DNA of 13,986 nt, taken from NCBI GenBank assembly GCA_002347285.1, contig DDXW01000007.1, forward strand, positions 1-13,986, read 5' to 3'. Below, in pieces: positions 7,363 through 13,986 of the stretch (the stretch's first letter is position 1; every line of letters starts with the position of its first letter). This stretch comes from Rhodocyclaceae bacterium UBA2250. Its GTDB lineage: Bacteria > Pseudomonadota > Gammaproteobacteria > Burkholderiales > Rhodocyclaceae. The translations under genes and the position numbers were made by a program. Under the pieces are notes generated by a model, which worked only from the letters and a program-made list of their open reading frames with translations, did not search any database and was not told the origin of the DNA.

Positions 7363-8685
7363 TCAGCTCAGCTCTTCGAGGCGCAGGCGGATGAGCTTGC
7401 CCTTGACGACCGGCAGCGCCTCGATCCTGGCGATCGCCGCATCGATCTGTCTCTCGCGCACCACGTGCGTCAGCAGGATGATGTCGGTCTGCTGCTCGCC
7501 CTCGGCCGGTTCGCGCTGGATCATCGCGTCGATCGAGATCTGCTGGTCGGCCAGGATGCGCGTGATGTCGGCCAGCACGCCCGGCTTGTCCTCGACGCGC
7601 AGGCGCAGGTAGTAGCCGCTCTCGACCTCGGCCATCGGCAGGATCGGCGCGTCGGCGACCGCCTCGGGCTGGAAGGCGAGATGCGGCACGCGGTTCTCCG
7701 GATCGGCGGTGGCCATGCGCGTGACGTCGACGAGGTCGGCGATCACCGCGGAGGCGGTCGGCTCGGCGCCGGCGCCCTTGCCGTAGTAGAGCGTCGCGCC
7801 GACGGCGTCGCCCTGCACCAGCACGGCGTTCATGGCGCCCTCGACGTTGGCGATCAGCCGCCTGGCCGGGATCAGCGTCGGATGCACGCGCAGTTCGAAG
7901 GCCGCATTGCCGTTGAGCTTGCGGCGCTTGGTGATGCCAAGCAGCTTGATGCGGTAACCGAGCTGTTCGGCGTACTTGATGTCGGCGGCCTCGAGCTTGC
8001 TGATGCCCTCGATGTAGGCCTGGTCGAACTGCATCGGGATGCCGAAGGCGATCGCCGACATGATGGTGAGCTTGTGCGCGGCGTCGACGCCCTCGACGTC
8101 GAAGGTCGGGTCGGCCTCGGCGTAACCGAGCCGCTGCGCCTCCTTGAGCACGGCATCGAAGCTCAGCCCCTTGTCGCGCATCTCGGAGAGGATGAAGTTG
8201 GTGGTGCCGTTGATGATGCCGGCGATCCACTGGATGCGGTTGGCGGTGAGGCCCTCGCGCAGCGCCTTGATGATCGGGATGCCGCCGGCCACCGCCGCCT
8301 CGAAGCCGATCATCACGCCCTTCTTCTGCGCGGCGGCGAAGATTTCGTTGCCATGCACGGCGAGCAGCGCCTTGTTGGCGGTGACGACGTGCTTGCCGTT
8401 CTCGATCGCCTTGAGCACCAGTTCCTTGGCGATGCCGTAGCCGCCGATCAGTTCGACGACGATGTCGATCTCGGGATTGTTCACCACGGCGAAGGCGTCG
8501 TCGGTGAGCGCGACCTGGCCGCCCGTGACCTGCTTCGCCAGTGCGAGGTTCTTGTCGGCCACCTGCACGATGCGGATGGGGCGGCCGGCGCGGCGCGTGA
8601 TCTCGGCCTCGTTGCGGGAAAGGACGGTGAAGGTGCCGCCGCCGACGGTGCCGATGCCGAGGAGGCCTACGTTGATGGGTTTCAT
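7363..8685 (-). CDS. hom: Homoserine dehydrogenase
   Basis: Reduces L-aspartate-4-semialdehyde to L-homoserine with NAD(P)H, the branch point to threonine and methionine. At 440 aa it is the monofunctional type with a C-terminal regulatory domain. The Rossmann motif is GIGTVG (residues 10-15). TANKALLA contains K105, and EAAVAGGIPII and NGTTNFIL line the active site. DVEGVDAAHKL contains catalytic D201 and K205. An ACT domain spans about 357-435 (YYLRLRVEDKPGVLADITRIL), which in this family gives threonine feedback inhibition. It starts at ATG 8685, 16 bp after the alaA stop, and is followed 11 bp later by the membrane protein gene, so it is in the middle of the operon. Confidence 0.97.
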   Translation of the reverse strand: MKPINVGLLGIGTVGGGTFTVLSRNEAEITRRAGRPIRIVQVADKNLALAKQVTGGQVALTDDAFAVVNNPEIDIVVELIGGYGIAKELVLKAIENGKHVVTANKALLAVHGNEIFAAAQKKGVMIGFEAAVAGGIPIIKALREGLTANRIQWIAGIINGTTNFILSEMRDKGLSFDAVLKEAQRLGYAEADPTFDVEGVDAAHKLTIMSAIAFGIPMQFDQAYIEGISKLEAADIKYAEQLGYRIKLLGITKRRKLNGNAAFELRVHPTLIPARRLIANVEGAMNAVLVQGDAVGATLYYGKGAGAEPTASAVIADLVDVTRMATADPENRVPHLAFQPEAVADAPILPMAEVESGYYLRLRVEDKPGVLADITRILADQQISIDAMIQREPAEGEQQTDIILLTHVVRERQIDAAIARIEALPVVKGKLIRLRLEELS

Positions 8686-8701
8686 GCGGTTCTTGTCGTT
8701 C

Positions 8702-9928
8702 TCAGGTGTGGTGGCGTTTTCGGTAGTTGTCGAGGAAGCGCGCGAGGCGGCCGAGCGCTTCGCGCAGATCGTCCTCGTGCGGCAGGAAGACGAGCCGGAA
8801 ATGGTCCGGATGCGGCCAGTTGAAGCCGGTGCCCTGCACCAGCAGCACCTTCTCCTCGACCAGCAGTTCGGCGATGAAGTCCTGGTCGTTGGTGATCGGA
8901 TAGATCTTCGGATCGAGGCGCGGGAACATGTAGAGCGTCGCCTTCGGCTTCACGCAGCTGACGCCCGGGATCGCGGTGATCAGCTCGTGCGCGATGTCGC
9001 GCTGGCGGCACATGCGGCCGCTGGGCGCGACGAGGTCGTCGATGCTCTGGTAGCCGCCGAGCGCGGTCTGGATGCCCCACTGGCCCGGCACGTTGGCGCA
9101 CAGGCGCATCGAGGCGAGGATGTCGAGGCCCTCGATGTAGTCCTTCGCGTGCTTCTTGTCGCCGGACACCACCATCCAGCCGGCGCGGTAGCCGCAGGAG
9201 CGGTAGTTCTTCGACAGGCCGTTGAAGCTGATCGTCAGCACGTCCTCGGACAGCGAGGCGATCGCGGTGTGCGTCGCGCCGTCGTAGAGCACCTTGTCGT
9301 AGACCTCGTCGGCATAGATGATCAGGTCGTTCTGCCGCGCGATCTCGACGATCTCCTTGAGCAGCTCTTCCGGATACAGCGCGCCGGTCGGGTTGTTCGG
9401 GTTGATGATGACGATCGCGCGCGTGGTCGGCGTGATCTTGGCGCGGATGTCGTCGAGATCGGGCAGCCAGCCGGCGCCCTCGTCGCACAGATAGTGGCGC
9501 GGCGTGCCGCCGGAGAGGCTGACGGCGGCCGTCCACAGCGGGTAGTCGGGCGCCGGCACCAGCACCTCGTCGCCGGTGTTGAGCAGCGCGTTCATCGCCA
9601 TCACGATCAGTTCGGAAACGCCGTTGCCGATGTAGATGTCCTCGATGCCGACGCCCTTGATGTGCTTCTGCTGGGTGTAGTGCATCACCGCCTTGCGCGC
9701 CGAGAAGATGCCCTTGGAATCCGAGTAGCCGGCCGCGTTCGGCAGGTTGCGGATCATGTCCTGCTGGATCTCCTCGGGCGAGTCGAAGCCGAAGGCGGCG
9801 AGGTTGCCGATGTTCAGCTTGATGATCTTGTGGCCCTCGTCCTCCATCTGCCGCGCGCGCGCGAGCACCGGTCCCCGGATGTCGTAGCAGACGTTGGCGA
9901 GCTTGGCGGATTTGGTGACGGGTTGCAT
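8702..9928 (-). CDS. alaA: Alanine-synthesising aminotransferase (AlaA/YfbQ type)
   Basis: A class I/II PLP aminotransferase of 408 aa. It resembles E. coli AlaA over its whole length: NVCYDIRGPVL, YSDSKGIFSARKA, EDIYIGNGVSELI, LVPAPDYPLWTAAVSLSGG, IINPNNPTG. The PLP lysine is K240 in FNGLSKNYR, with D207 and Y210 contacting the cofactor. ASMRLCANVPGQ and VLLVQGTGFNWPHPDHFR are also present. It should transfer an amino group between glutamate and pyruvate. Genes beside hom in this group are often annotated alaC, but the motifs here fit AlaA better. The start is ATG 9928; the open frame upstream to 10279 is antisense to the Mth938-like gene and shows no family similarity. One oddity is NLAAFGFD, where the family usually has NPAPFGFD. 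It heads the hom/thrC unit and is divergent from the Mth938-like gene. Confidence 0.93.
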   Translation of the reverse strand: MQPVTKSAKLANVCYDIRGPVLARARQMEDEGHKIIKLNIGNLAAFGFDSPEEIQQDMIRNLPNAAGYSDSKGIFSARKAVMHYTQQKHIKGVGIEDIYIGNGVSELIVMAMNALLNTGDEVLVPAPDYPLWTAAVSLSGGTPRHYLCDEGAGWLPDLDDIRAKITPTTRAIVIINPNNPTGALYPEELLKEIVEIARQNDLIIYADEVYDKVLYDGATHTAIASLSEDVLTISFNGLSKNYRSCGYRAGWMVVSGDKKHAKDYIEGLDILASMRLCANVPGQWGIQTALGGYQSIDDLVAPSGRMCRQRDIAHELITAIPGVSCVKPKATLYMFPRLDPKIYPITNDQDFIAELLVEEKVLLVQGTGFNWPHPDHFRLVFLPHEDDLREALGRLARFLDNYRKRHHT

Positions 9929-9964
9929 GGCGGGAAGGGCCCGAGGGCGGCGATAGTGAAAGGT

Positions 9965-9970
9965 TATAAT
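9965..9970 (+). promoter_or_regulatory. Perfect TATAAT -10 box in the divergent alaA / Mth938-like region
   Basis: TATAAT is a perfect -10 match on the plus strand, but the region 17 bases upstream (CGAGGG) is not a -35 box. Transcription would start near 9977. The same AT-rich core read on the minus strand contains TATAAC, so it may serve both divergent genes. An AGGGC-GTTC-GCCCT hairpin (10017-10030) lies in the resulting plus-strand leader. No leader peptide or attenuator is seen before alaA. Confidence 0.4.
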
Positions 9971-10051
9971 CCTACCGAATGCCATGTCGCGCTGCAAATG
10001 AAAACCAGACTGCGACAGGGCGTTCGCCCTCTCCGCCCGCACTGCCGCCCC

Positions 10052-10435
10052 TTGAAACTCCACACCGATCCGCGCAGTCCGCAGCATGTCGTCACCGCCT
10101 ACGGCGACGATCATGTCGCCGTCGATGGTCGCCGCTTGGCGCGCAGCCTGCTGCTGCTGCCCGACCGCATCGATCCGTCCTGGGGGCCGGACTCGTTCGC
10201 AGCGCTCGCCGAAACGCACATCGCGCAGCTCGTGCCGCTCGCCTGCGACGTGCTGCTGCTCGGCACCGGCCGGCGGCAACGCTTTCCAGCGCCGGCGCTG
10301 CTGCGTGCGCTGATCGAGACCGGCCGCGGCATCGAGGTGATGGACACGCCGGCCGCCTGCCGCACCTACAACATCCTGATGGCGGAAGGCCGCGCCGTGG
10401 CCGCCGCGCTGATCATCGAAGGCGGACCGGCATGA
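10052..10435 (+). CDS. Mth938-like (DUF498/NDUFAF3-type) domain protein; probable TTG start
   Basis: The whole 127-aa protein is one Mth938-like domain: KLHTD, VTAYGDDHVAVDGRRL, LLLPDRI, LLLGTGRRQRFP (about 68-79), a helix, then EVMDTPAACRTYNILMAEGR (about 95-114) and AAALIIEG. The family is small and poorly defined; eukaryotic NDUFAF3 helps assemble respiratory complex I, and the bacterial role is unknown. Start choice: TTG at 10052 gives M-K-L-H, which I recall as the common N-terminus in bacterial relatives. An in-frame ATG at 9998 adds 18 residues rich in Arg with rare codons (AGA, CGA) and unlike the family. Neither start has a clear ribosome binding site. The stop overlaps the next gene's start as ATGA, so it is translationally coupled to the SMR gene. 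Confidence 0.88.
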   Translation: MKLHTDPRSPQHVVTAYGDDHVAVDGRRLARSLLLLPDRIDPSWGPDSFAALAETHIAQLVPLACDVLLLGTGRRQRFPAPALLRALIETGRGIEVMDTPAACRTYNILMAEGRAVAAALIIEGGPA

Positions 10436-10803
10436 GCCCCGTCAGCATCGGCCTGATTCTGTTCGCCGTGCTGCTCGGCGCCGCTGCCCAACTGTTCCTC
10501 AAGGCGGGAACCAATGCCGTCGGCCACTTCGCCTTCCACTGGGACAACCTCCTGCCGATCGGCGTCAGGCTCGCCACCCAGCCGGCGATTCTCGCCGGCA
10601 CCGGCTGTTACGCCCTGAGCCTCGCCTTCTGGATCATGGCGCTGTCGCGCGTACCGGTCAGCATCGCCTACCCGATGGTCGCCATCGGCTACCTGCTCAA
10701 CGCGCTCGGCGCCTGGCTCTGGCTGGGCGAATCGCTCGGGGCGCAAAAGCTGGTCGGCATCGGCTTCATCATCATCGGCGTCTGGCTGATCGCGCGTTCA
10801 TGA
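10432..10803 (+). CDS. Small multidrug-resistance-superfamily protein, ArnE/ArnF-like
   Basis: 123 aa with four predicted membrane helices (about 4-24, 50-71, 76-97, 103-120), the classic SMR size. VPVSIAYPMVAIGYLLNALGAWLWLGE (residues 74-100) resembles the region VPVGIAYPMLS... of ArnE, a subunit of the flippase for undecaprenyl-phosphate aminoarabinose. TM1 (LILFAVLLGAAAQLFLKAG) has no acidic residue where EmrE has E14, so a proton/drug antiporter is unlikely and a lipid-linked substrate is more plausible. Its start ATGA overlaps the stop of the Mth938-like gene, and its own stop overlaps the start of the ArnD-like gene. ArnE normally works with ArnF; only one such gene is here, so it may homodimerise or pair with a protein encoded elsewhere. 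Adjacency to an ArnD relative supports the lipid-sugar idea. Confidence 0.85.
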   Translation: MSPVSIGLILFAVLLGAAAQLFLKAGTNAVGHFAFHWDNLLPIGVRLATQPAILAGTGCYALSLAFWIMALSRVPVSIAYPMVAIGYLLNALGAWLWLGESLGAQKLVGIGFIIIGVWLIARS

Positions 10804-11618
10804 AACCGAGAATCGCCCTTCGCATCGAGGTACCGAATTACCGCGCCGCCCACATCGGCGTGCCGCTTCTAGCCGAACTTCTGCAGCGCCATCGCGCCGG
10901 CGCCAGCTTCTTGTTCGCGTTCGGGCCGGACTGGCTCGGCCGCAGCGCCGTGCGCGAGGCCGCGGCGTTGCGCCGGTTGCGTGACGATGGCTTCGAGGCC
11001 GGCGTGAGCGGCTGGCAGTCCGCGCGCTGGATCAAGCAGGCCGAGCGCGCGGAAAGCGCCTGGAGCACCGATCAGCTCGGCCGCGCGACCGCCGCCTTCG
11101 CGCAGGTGTTCGGCATGCCGCCGCGGCTGCACGCCGCGCCTGGCTGGCGCTCGAATCCGCATGCCTTGCGCCTGACCCAGCGACTTGGCTTCGCCTGCGC
11201 CAGCGACTGCCGCGGGCGCCTTCCCTTCGTGCCGGTCTGGAACGGCGAGATCGTGCGCTGTCCGCAGATTCCGACCACCCTGCCAACCCTGGACGAACTC
11301 GCCGACGGCGAACGCCCCGATCCGCAGGCGCTGCAGACCAGGCTGCTGGCACTGACCGCCACGCCGCCCGCCGCCGGCCATGTCTTCAGCCTGGCGGCCT
11401 CGCCGGCCGTCGCCAAACACGCGGAACTCATCGAAGGCCTGCTGGCGGGCTGGGGCGAACAAGGCTATGAAGTCGTCTCTGTTCAGGCGGTGGCCGATGA
11501 CCTGGAGATGGATAAACTTCCTCGCCATGAAGTCGTGATCGGCAGGGTGCCGGGACGTGCGGGTACCTTGCTGTTGCAGGGGGAAGAGTTTTTGTCAGCC
11601 TGGAGAAACCCGACATGA
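10800..11618 (+). CDS. ArnD-like polysaccharide deacetylase family protein lacking catalytic residues (probable pseudoenzyme)
   Basis: 272 aa. Scaffold features of the ArnD branch are present: ALRIEV near the N-terminus, GVPLLAELLQRHRAGASFLFAFGPDWLGR (20-48), AAPGWRSNPHALRLTQRLGFACASDCRGRLPF (112-143), CPQIPTTLPTLDE (154-166) and a tail PRHEVVIGRVPGRAGTL (241-257). ArnD normally deformylates lipid-linked 4-formamido-arabinose. Here the catalytic positions are changed. Motif 1 LRIDVDT reads LRIEVPN, so the two Asp are E10 and P12. Motif 2 (GLHAWDHHAW in E. coli) reads GVSGWQSARW, so both metal-binding His are S70 and S74. The C-terminal LHAE reads LAAS, so the His is A199. The stretch between GPD-GR and motif 2 is also tens of residues shorter than in E. 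coli ArnD. The frame is intact and overlaps both neighbours by ATGA, so it is not an obvious broken gene. It is probably a binding or scaffold protein, or a recently decaying relic. Confidence 0.88.
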   Translation: MKPRIALRIEVPNYRAAHIGVPLLAELLQRHRAGASFLFAFGPDWLGRSAVREAAALRRLRDDGFEAGVSGWQSARWIKQAERAESAWSTDQLGRATAAFAQVFGMPPRLHAAPGWRSNPHALRLTQRLGFACASDCRGRLPFVPVWNGEIVRCPQIPTTLPTLDELADGERPDPQALQTRLLALTATPPAAGHVFSLAASPAVAKHAELIEGLLAGWGEQGYEVVSVQAVADDLEMDKLPRHEVVIGRVPGRAGTLLLQGEEFLSAWRNPT

Positions 11619-12103
11619 GCGTAGCCGCATCGCCTTCCACTCCGTCCCTCCTGGGACTGGAAGTCCCCGATTTCAGCCTGCCCGCCACCGGCGGCAAGCC
11701 GTTTCGACTGTCGTTCCTGCGCGGCCGGCCGGTGGTGCTGTATTTCTATCCCAGGGACAGTACGCCGGGCTGCACCACCGAGGCGCAACAGTTCCGCGAC
11801 CTGCACGCGGAATTCACCGCGGCTGGCGCGAGCATCTGGGGCATCTCGCGCGACAGCCTCAAGTCGCACGAGAGCTTCAAGACCAAACTCGGCCTGCCTT
11901 TCGAGTTGCTCAGCGACAATGATGAGAAGGCCTGCGTGCTGTTCGACGTCATCAAGATGAAAAACATGTATGGGAAACCGGTGAAGGGCATCGAACGCAG
12001 CACCTTCCTGATCGACCGCGCCGGCCGCGTCGCCCGCGCCTGGCGCGGCGTCAAGGCCGAAGGCCATGCGGCCGAGGTGCTCGCCGCCCTGCGCGCCCTC
12101 TAA
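11615..12103 (+). CDS. bcp: Peroxiredoxin, Bcp/PrxQ family
   Basis: 162 aa, normal for thiol-dependent peroxidases of the Bcp/PrxQ group, which reduce H2O2 and organic hydroperoxides using thioredoxin or a similar donor. The peroxidatic cysteine is C53 in FYPRDSTPGCTTEAQQF, with T50 and P51 completing PxxxTxxC. The partner arginine is R128 in GIERSTFLID. In E. coli Bcp a resolving Cys sits five residues after the peroxidatic one (PGCTVQAC); here that position is Q58. The only other cysteine is C107 (DEKACVLF), common in the family but not a proven resolving residue, so a 1-Cys-type mechanism or an alternative partner is possible. GGAG (11602-11605) lies nine bases before ATG 11615. The start overlaps the ArnD-like stop, and phoH follows after 17 bp. 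Confidence 0.95.
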   Translation: MSVAASPSTPSLLGLEVPDFSLPATGGKPFRLSFLRGRPVVLYFYPRDSTPGCTTEAQQFRDLHAEFTAAGASIWGISRDSLKSHESFKTKLGLPFELLSDNDEKACVLFDVIKMKNMYGKPVKGIERSTFLIDRAGRVARAWRGVKAEGHAAEVLAALRAL

Positions 12104-12120
12104 CCGGATCAGCGACAACC

Positions 12121-13563
12121 ATGCACGCCAAGCGCAACGACAAGCCCGTCAGCAAAACCAGGAAGCCCGTCAAGCTGTTCGTCCTCGATACCAACGTGCT
12201 GATGCACGACCCCCTGAGCGTCTTCCGTTTCGAGGAGCACGACCTGTTCGTGCCGATGATGACGCTCGAAGAGCTCGACGCCAACAAGAAGGGCATGTCG
12301 GAAGTTGCGCGCAACGCCCGCCAGGCCAGCCGCCTGCTCGACGAGATCGTCAGCGGCAGCGAGGAAAGCATCCAGCACGGCATCGAACTGACCGGCCCGT
12401 CGCGCGAGTTGGCCAGCGGCCGCCTGTTCCTGCAGACCGAGGCGATCAACGGCGTGCTGCCCGCCTCGCTGCCGACCTCGCGCGCCGACAACCAGATCAT
12501 CGCCGTCGCGCTGCACCTGCGGCAGGAGCACCCGAAGCGGCCGGTGATCCTCGTCACCAAGGACATCAACATGCGCATCAAGGCCCGCGCGCTGGGCCTC
12601 GAGGCGCAGGACTACTTCAACGACAAGGTGCTCGAGGATACCGACCTGCTCTACACCGGCAGCCTCGAACTCCCGCCGAACTTCTGGGAAACGCATGCCA
12701 AGGGCCTCGAATCCTGGAAAAAGGACGGCCGCACCTACTATCGCGTCAGCGGGCCGCTGGCGCCCGACCTGCTGGTCAACGAGTTCGTCTGGCAGGACGG
12801 CCCGCAGCCGCTGCAGGCCTGGGTCAGGGCCGGCGGCGGCAAGACGGCGGAACTCGAGACCCTGATCGACTATTCCCATGCCAAGAACGCGGTATGGGGC
12901 ATCACGGCCAGGAACCGCGAGCAGAACTTCGCCCTCAACCTCCTGATGAACCCGGAGATCGACTTCGTCACGCTGCTCGGCCAGGCCGGCACCGGCAAGA
13001 CGCTGCTGACGCTCGCCGCCGGCCTGGCGCAGACGCTGGAAAGCAAGCGCTACTCGGAGATCATCATCACGCGCGTCACCGTGCCGGTCGGCGAGGACAT
13101 CGGCTTCCTGCCGGGCACCGAGGAGGAGAAGATGACGCCGTGGATGGGCGCGCTGGAGGACAACCTCGACGTGCTCAACAAGCCGAGCGAGGAAGGCGAC
13201 CAGGCCGGCTATGGCGGCGACTGGGGGCGCGCGGCAACGATGGACCTGATCCGCAGCCGCATCAAGGTCAAGTCGCTCAACTTCATGCGCGGCCGCACCT
13301 TCATCAACAAGTTCCTGATCATCGACGAGGCGCAGAACCTGACGCCGAAGCAGATGAAGACCTTGATCACGCGCGCCGGCCCGGGCACCAAGGTGGTCTG
13401 CCTCGGCAACATCGCGCAGATCGACACGCCCTACCTGACGGAAGGCTCGTCGGGCCTCACCTACGTCGTCGACCGCTTCAAGGGCTGGGGGCACTCCGGC
13501 CACATCACGCTGCAACGCGGCGAGCGCTCGCGGCTCGCCGATCACGCGGCGGAAGTGCTCTAG
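12121..13563 (+). CDS. phoH: PhoH-family ATPase with N-terminal PIN domain (PhoH2-type)
   Basis: 480 aa in two domains. The N-terminal PIN nuclease domain (about 18-165) keeps its acidic residues: D23 in LFVLDTNVLMHD, E50/E51 in TLEELDANKKG, D123 in RADNQIIAVAL and D148 in VTKDINMRIKA. The C-terminal PhoH ATPase (about 260-480) has Walker A GQAGTGKT (287-294), a Walker B region FLIIDEAQNLTPKQ (398-411, D402/E403) and GNIAQID as sensor. Studied PhoH2 proteins (mycobacteria) are sequence-specific RNA helicase/RNases; an RNA-unwinding and cleaving role is inferred here because both active sites look complete. No antitoxin-like small ORF precedes it; it follows bcp by 17 bp without a clear ribosome binding site. 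It is convergent with dnaB. Confidence 0.95.
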   Translation: MHAKRNDKPVSKTRKPVKLFVLDTNVLMHDPLSVFRFEEHDLFVPMMTLEELDANKKGMSEVARNARQASRLLDEIVSGSEESIQHGIELTGPSRELASGRLFLQTEAINGVLPASLPTSRADNQIIAVALHLRQEHPKRPVILVTKDINMRIKARALGLEAQDYFNDKVLEDTDLLYTGSLELPPNFWETHAKGLESWKKDGRTYYRVSGPLAPDLLVNEFVWQDGPQPLQAWVRAGGGKTAELETLIDYSHAKNAVWGITARNREQNFALNLLMNPEIDFVTLLGQAGTGKTLLTLAAGLAQTLESKRYSEIIITRVTVPVGEDIGFLPGTEEEKMTPWMGALEDNLDVLNKPSEEGDQAGYGGDWGRAATMDLIRSRIKVKSLNFMRGRTFINKFLIIDEAQNLTPKQMKTLITRAGPGTKVVCLGNIAQIDTPYLTEGSSGLTYVVDRFKGWGHSGHITLQRGERSRLADHAAEVL

Positions 13564-13587
13564 CGCCGCCTCGTCAGCGCCGAGTTT

Positions 13588-13986
13588 TCAATAGGAGCCG
13601 GGGGCGGCGAAGTTTTCGAACTTCGTGTACTCGCCGAGGAAGGTCAGCTTGACCGTGCCGGTCGGGCCGTTGCGGTGCTTGCCGACGATGACCTCGGCGA
13701 CGCCCTTCTCCGTCGTGTCGGGCTTGTAGTACTCCTCGCGGTACATCATCAGGATGATGTCGGCATCCTGCTCGATCGCGCCGGATTCGCGCAGGTCGGA
13801 CATCAGCGGCCGCTTGTCGTTGCGCTCCTCGACCTTGCGGGAGAGCTGCGACAGCGCGATCACCGGCACCTGCAGTTCCTTGGCGAGCGCCTTGATCGAG
13901 CGCGAGATCTCGGAAATCTCCGTGGCGCGGTTCTCGTTGTCCTTCACCGAACTCATCAGCTGCAGGTAGTCGATGACGATCAGGCC
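13588..13986 (-). CDS. dnaB: Replicative DNA helicase DnaB, C-terminal part (partial, runs off right edge)
   Basis: The frame is open to the right edge and gives the last 132 residues of a DnaB/RecA-like helicase. The visible part begins GLIVIDYLQLM (Walker B, motif H2). It continues EISRSIKALAKELQVPVIALSQLSRKVEER (motif H3 with sensor Gln), LMSDLRESGAIEQDADIILMMYREEYY, KHRNGPTGTVKL (motif H4 with arginine finger region) and ends EYTKFENFAAPGSY. The product is the ring helicase that unwinds DNA at the replication fork. The N-terminal domain and Walker A are outside the window. It ends 24 bp from the phoH stop; no clear intrinsic terminator lies between these convergent genes. An internal ATG at 13956 is methionine of QLM, not a start. 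Confidence 0.96.
   Translation of the reverse strand, partial: GLIVIDYLQLMSSVKDNENRATEISEISRSIKALAKELQVPVIALSQLSRKVEERNDKRPLMSDLRESGAIEQDADIILMMYREEYYKPDTTEKGVAEVIVGKHRNGPTGTVKLTFLGEYTKFENFAAPGSY

Noticed and set aside
6437..7612. Long plus-strand open frame opposite the membrane protein and hom
   Set aside because: Very Gln/Arg/Ala-rich with no domain; it is the antisense shadow of high-GC coding DNA whose minus-strand frame gives clear membrane helices and homoserine dehydrogenase.
7352..8230. Long in-frame upstream extension of the membrane protein (to 8230)
   Set aside because: The extension lies in another frame of hom and is Arg-rich without any domain; the first membrane helix begins at ATG 7351.
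9929..10279. N-terminal extension of alaA up to 10279
   Set aside because: The added 117 residues run antisense to the Mth938-like gene and across the divergent promoter region; family similarity begins just after ATG 9928.
12109..13545. 478-codon minus-strand frame opposite phoH
   Set aside because: Mirrors the phoH frame with Arg/Gln/Asp/Val bias and no motif; phoH has intact PIN and Walker motifs.
13564..13587. Terminator between phoH and dnaB
   Set aside because: Only a 4-bp stem can be drawn and no useful T-run follows in either direction.

Overview
The window is a high-GC stretch of bacterial chromosome, most likely from a betaproteobacterium. Gene content and order recall Rhodocyclales: alaA-hom-thrC on one strand, and Mth938-like/bcp/phoH on the other. 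This assignment comes from protein resemblance and gene order, not from a database search. Coding density is very high. I see no tRNA, rRNA, CRISPR array, insertion sequence, integrase or attachment site. Most genes are core functions, and the unusual content sits in small gaps and in a few odd family members.

Layout from left to right. (a) 1-2742, minus strand: a two-gene signalling unit. An HD-GYP response regulator (predicted cyclic-di-GMP phosphodiesterase) is followed by a membrane sensor kinase with a PhnD-like periplasmic ligand domain. The kinase runs off the left edge at its phospho-accepting His box. The regulator has no credible ATG/GTG/TTG start and appears to begin at ATC behind a strong ribosome binding site. 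(b) 2851-4053, plus: an MFS_3-type exporter, which converges on hup (HU protein, 4123-4419, minus) across a perfect 32-bp palindromic terminator. (c) 4420-4616: a divergent promoter region between hup and a 45-codon gene for a tiny membrane protein. (d) 4761-9928, minus: an amino-acid operon alaA-hom-(membrane protein)-thrC. An uncharacterised multi-span, His-containing membrane protein is inserted between homoserine dehydrogenase and threonine synthase. (e) 10052-13563, plus: a tightly coupled run of Mth938-like protein, ArnE-like SMR protein, ArnD-like protein, peroxiredoxin (bcp) and PhoH/PIN ATPase. The first four genes are linked by three successive ATGA stop/start overlaps. (f) 13588 to the right edge, minus: the C-terminal part of DnaB helicase.

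The most unusual item is the ArnD-like gene (10800-11618). It keeps the scaffold motifs of the ArnD branch of polysaccharide deacetylases. However, the second aspartate of motif 1, both metal-binding histidines of motif 2 and the C-terminal catalytic histidine are all replaced, and a segment between motifs is shorter than I recall for the family. It is intact, sits between two overlapping genes and follows an ArnE-like small transporter that lacks the acidic TM1 residue of drug exporters. It reads as a pseudoenzyme, possibly the relic or a repurposed core of an aminoarabinose-type lipid-modification cluster. Other points of interest are the ATC start, a probable TTG start on the Mth938-like gene, the missing nearby resolving cysteine in the peroxiredoxin, and the 45-aa membrane protein.
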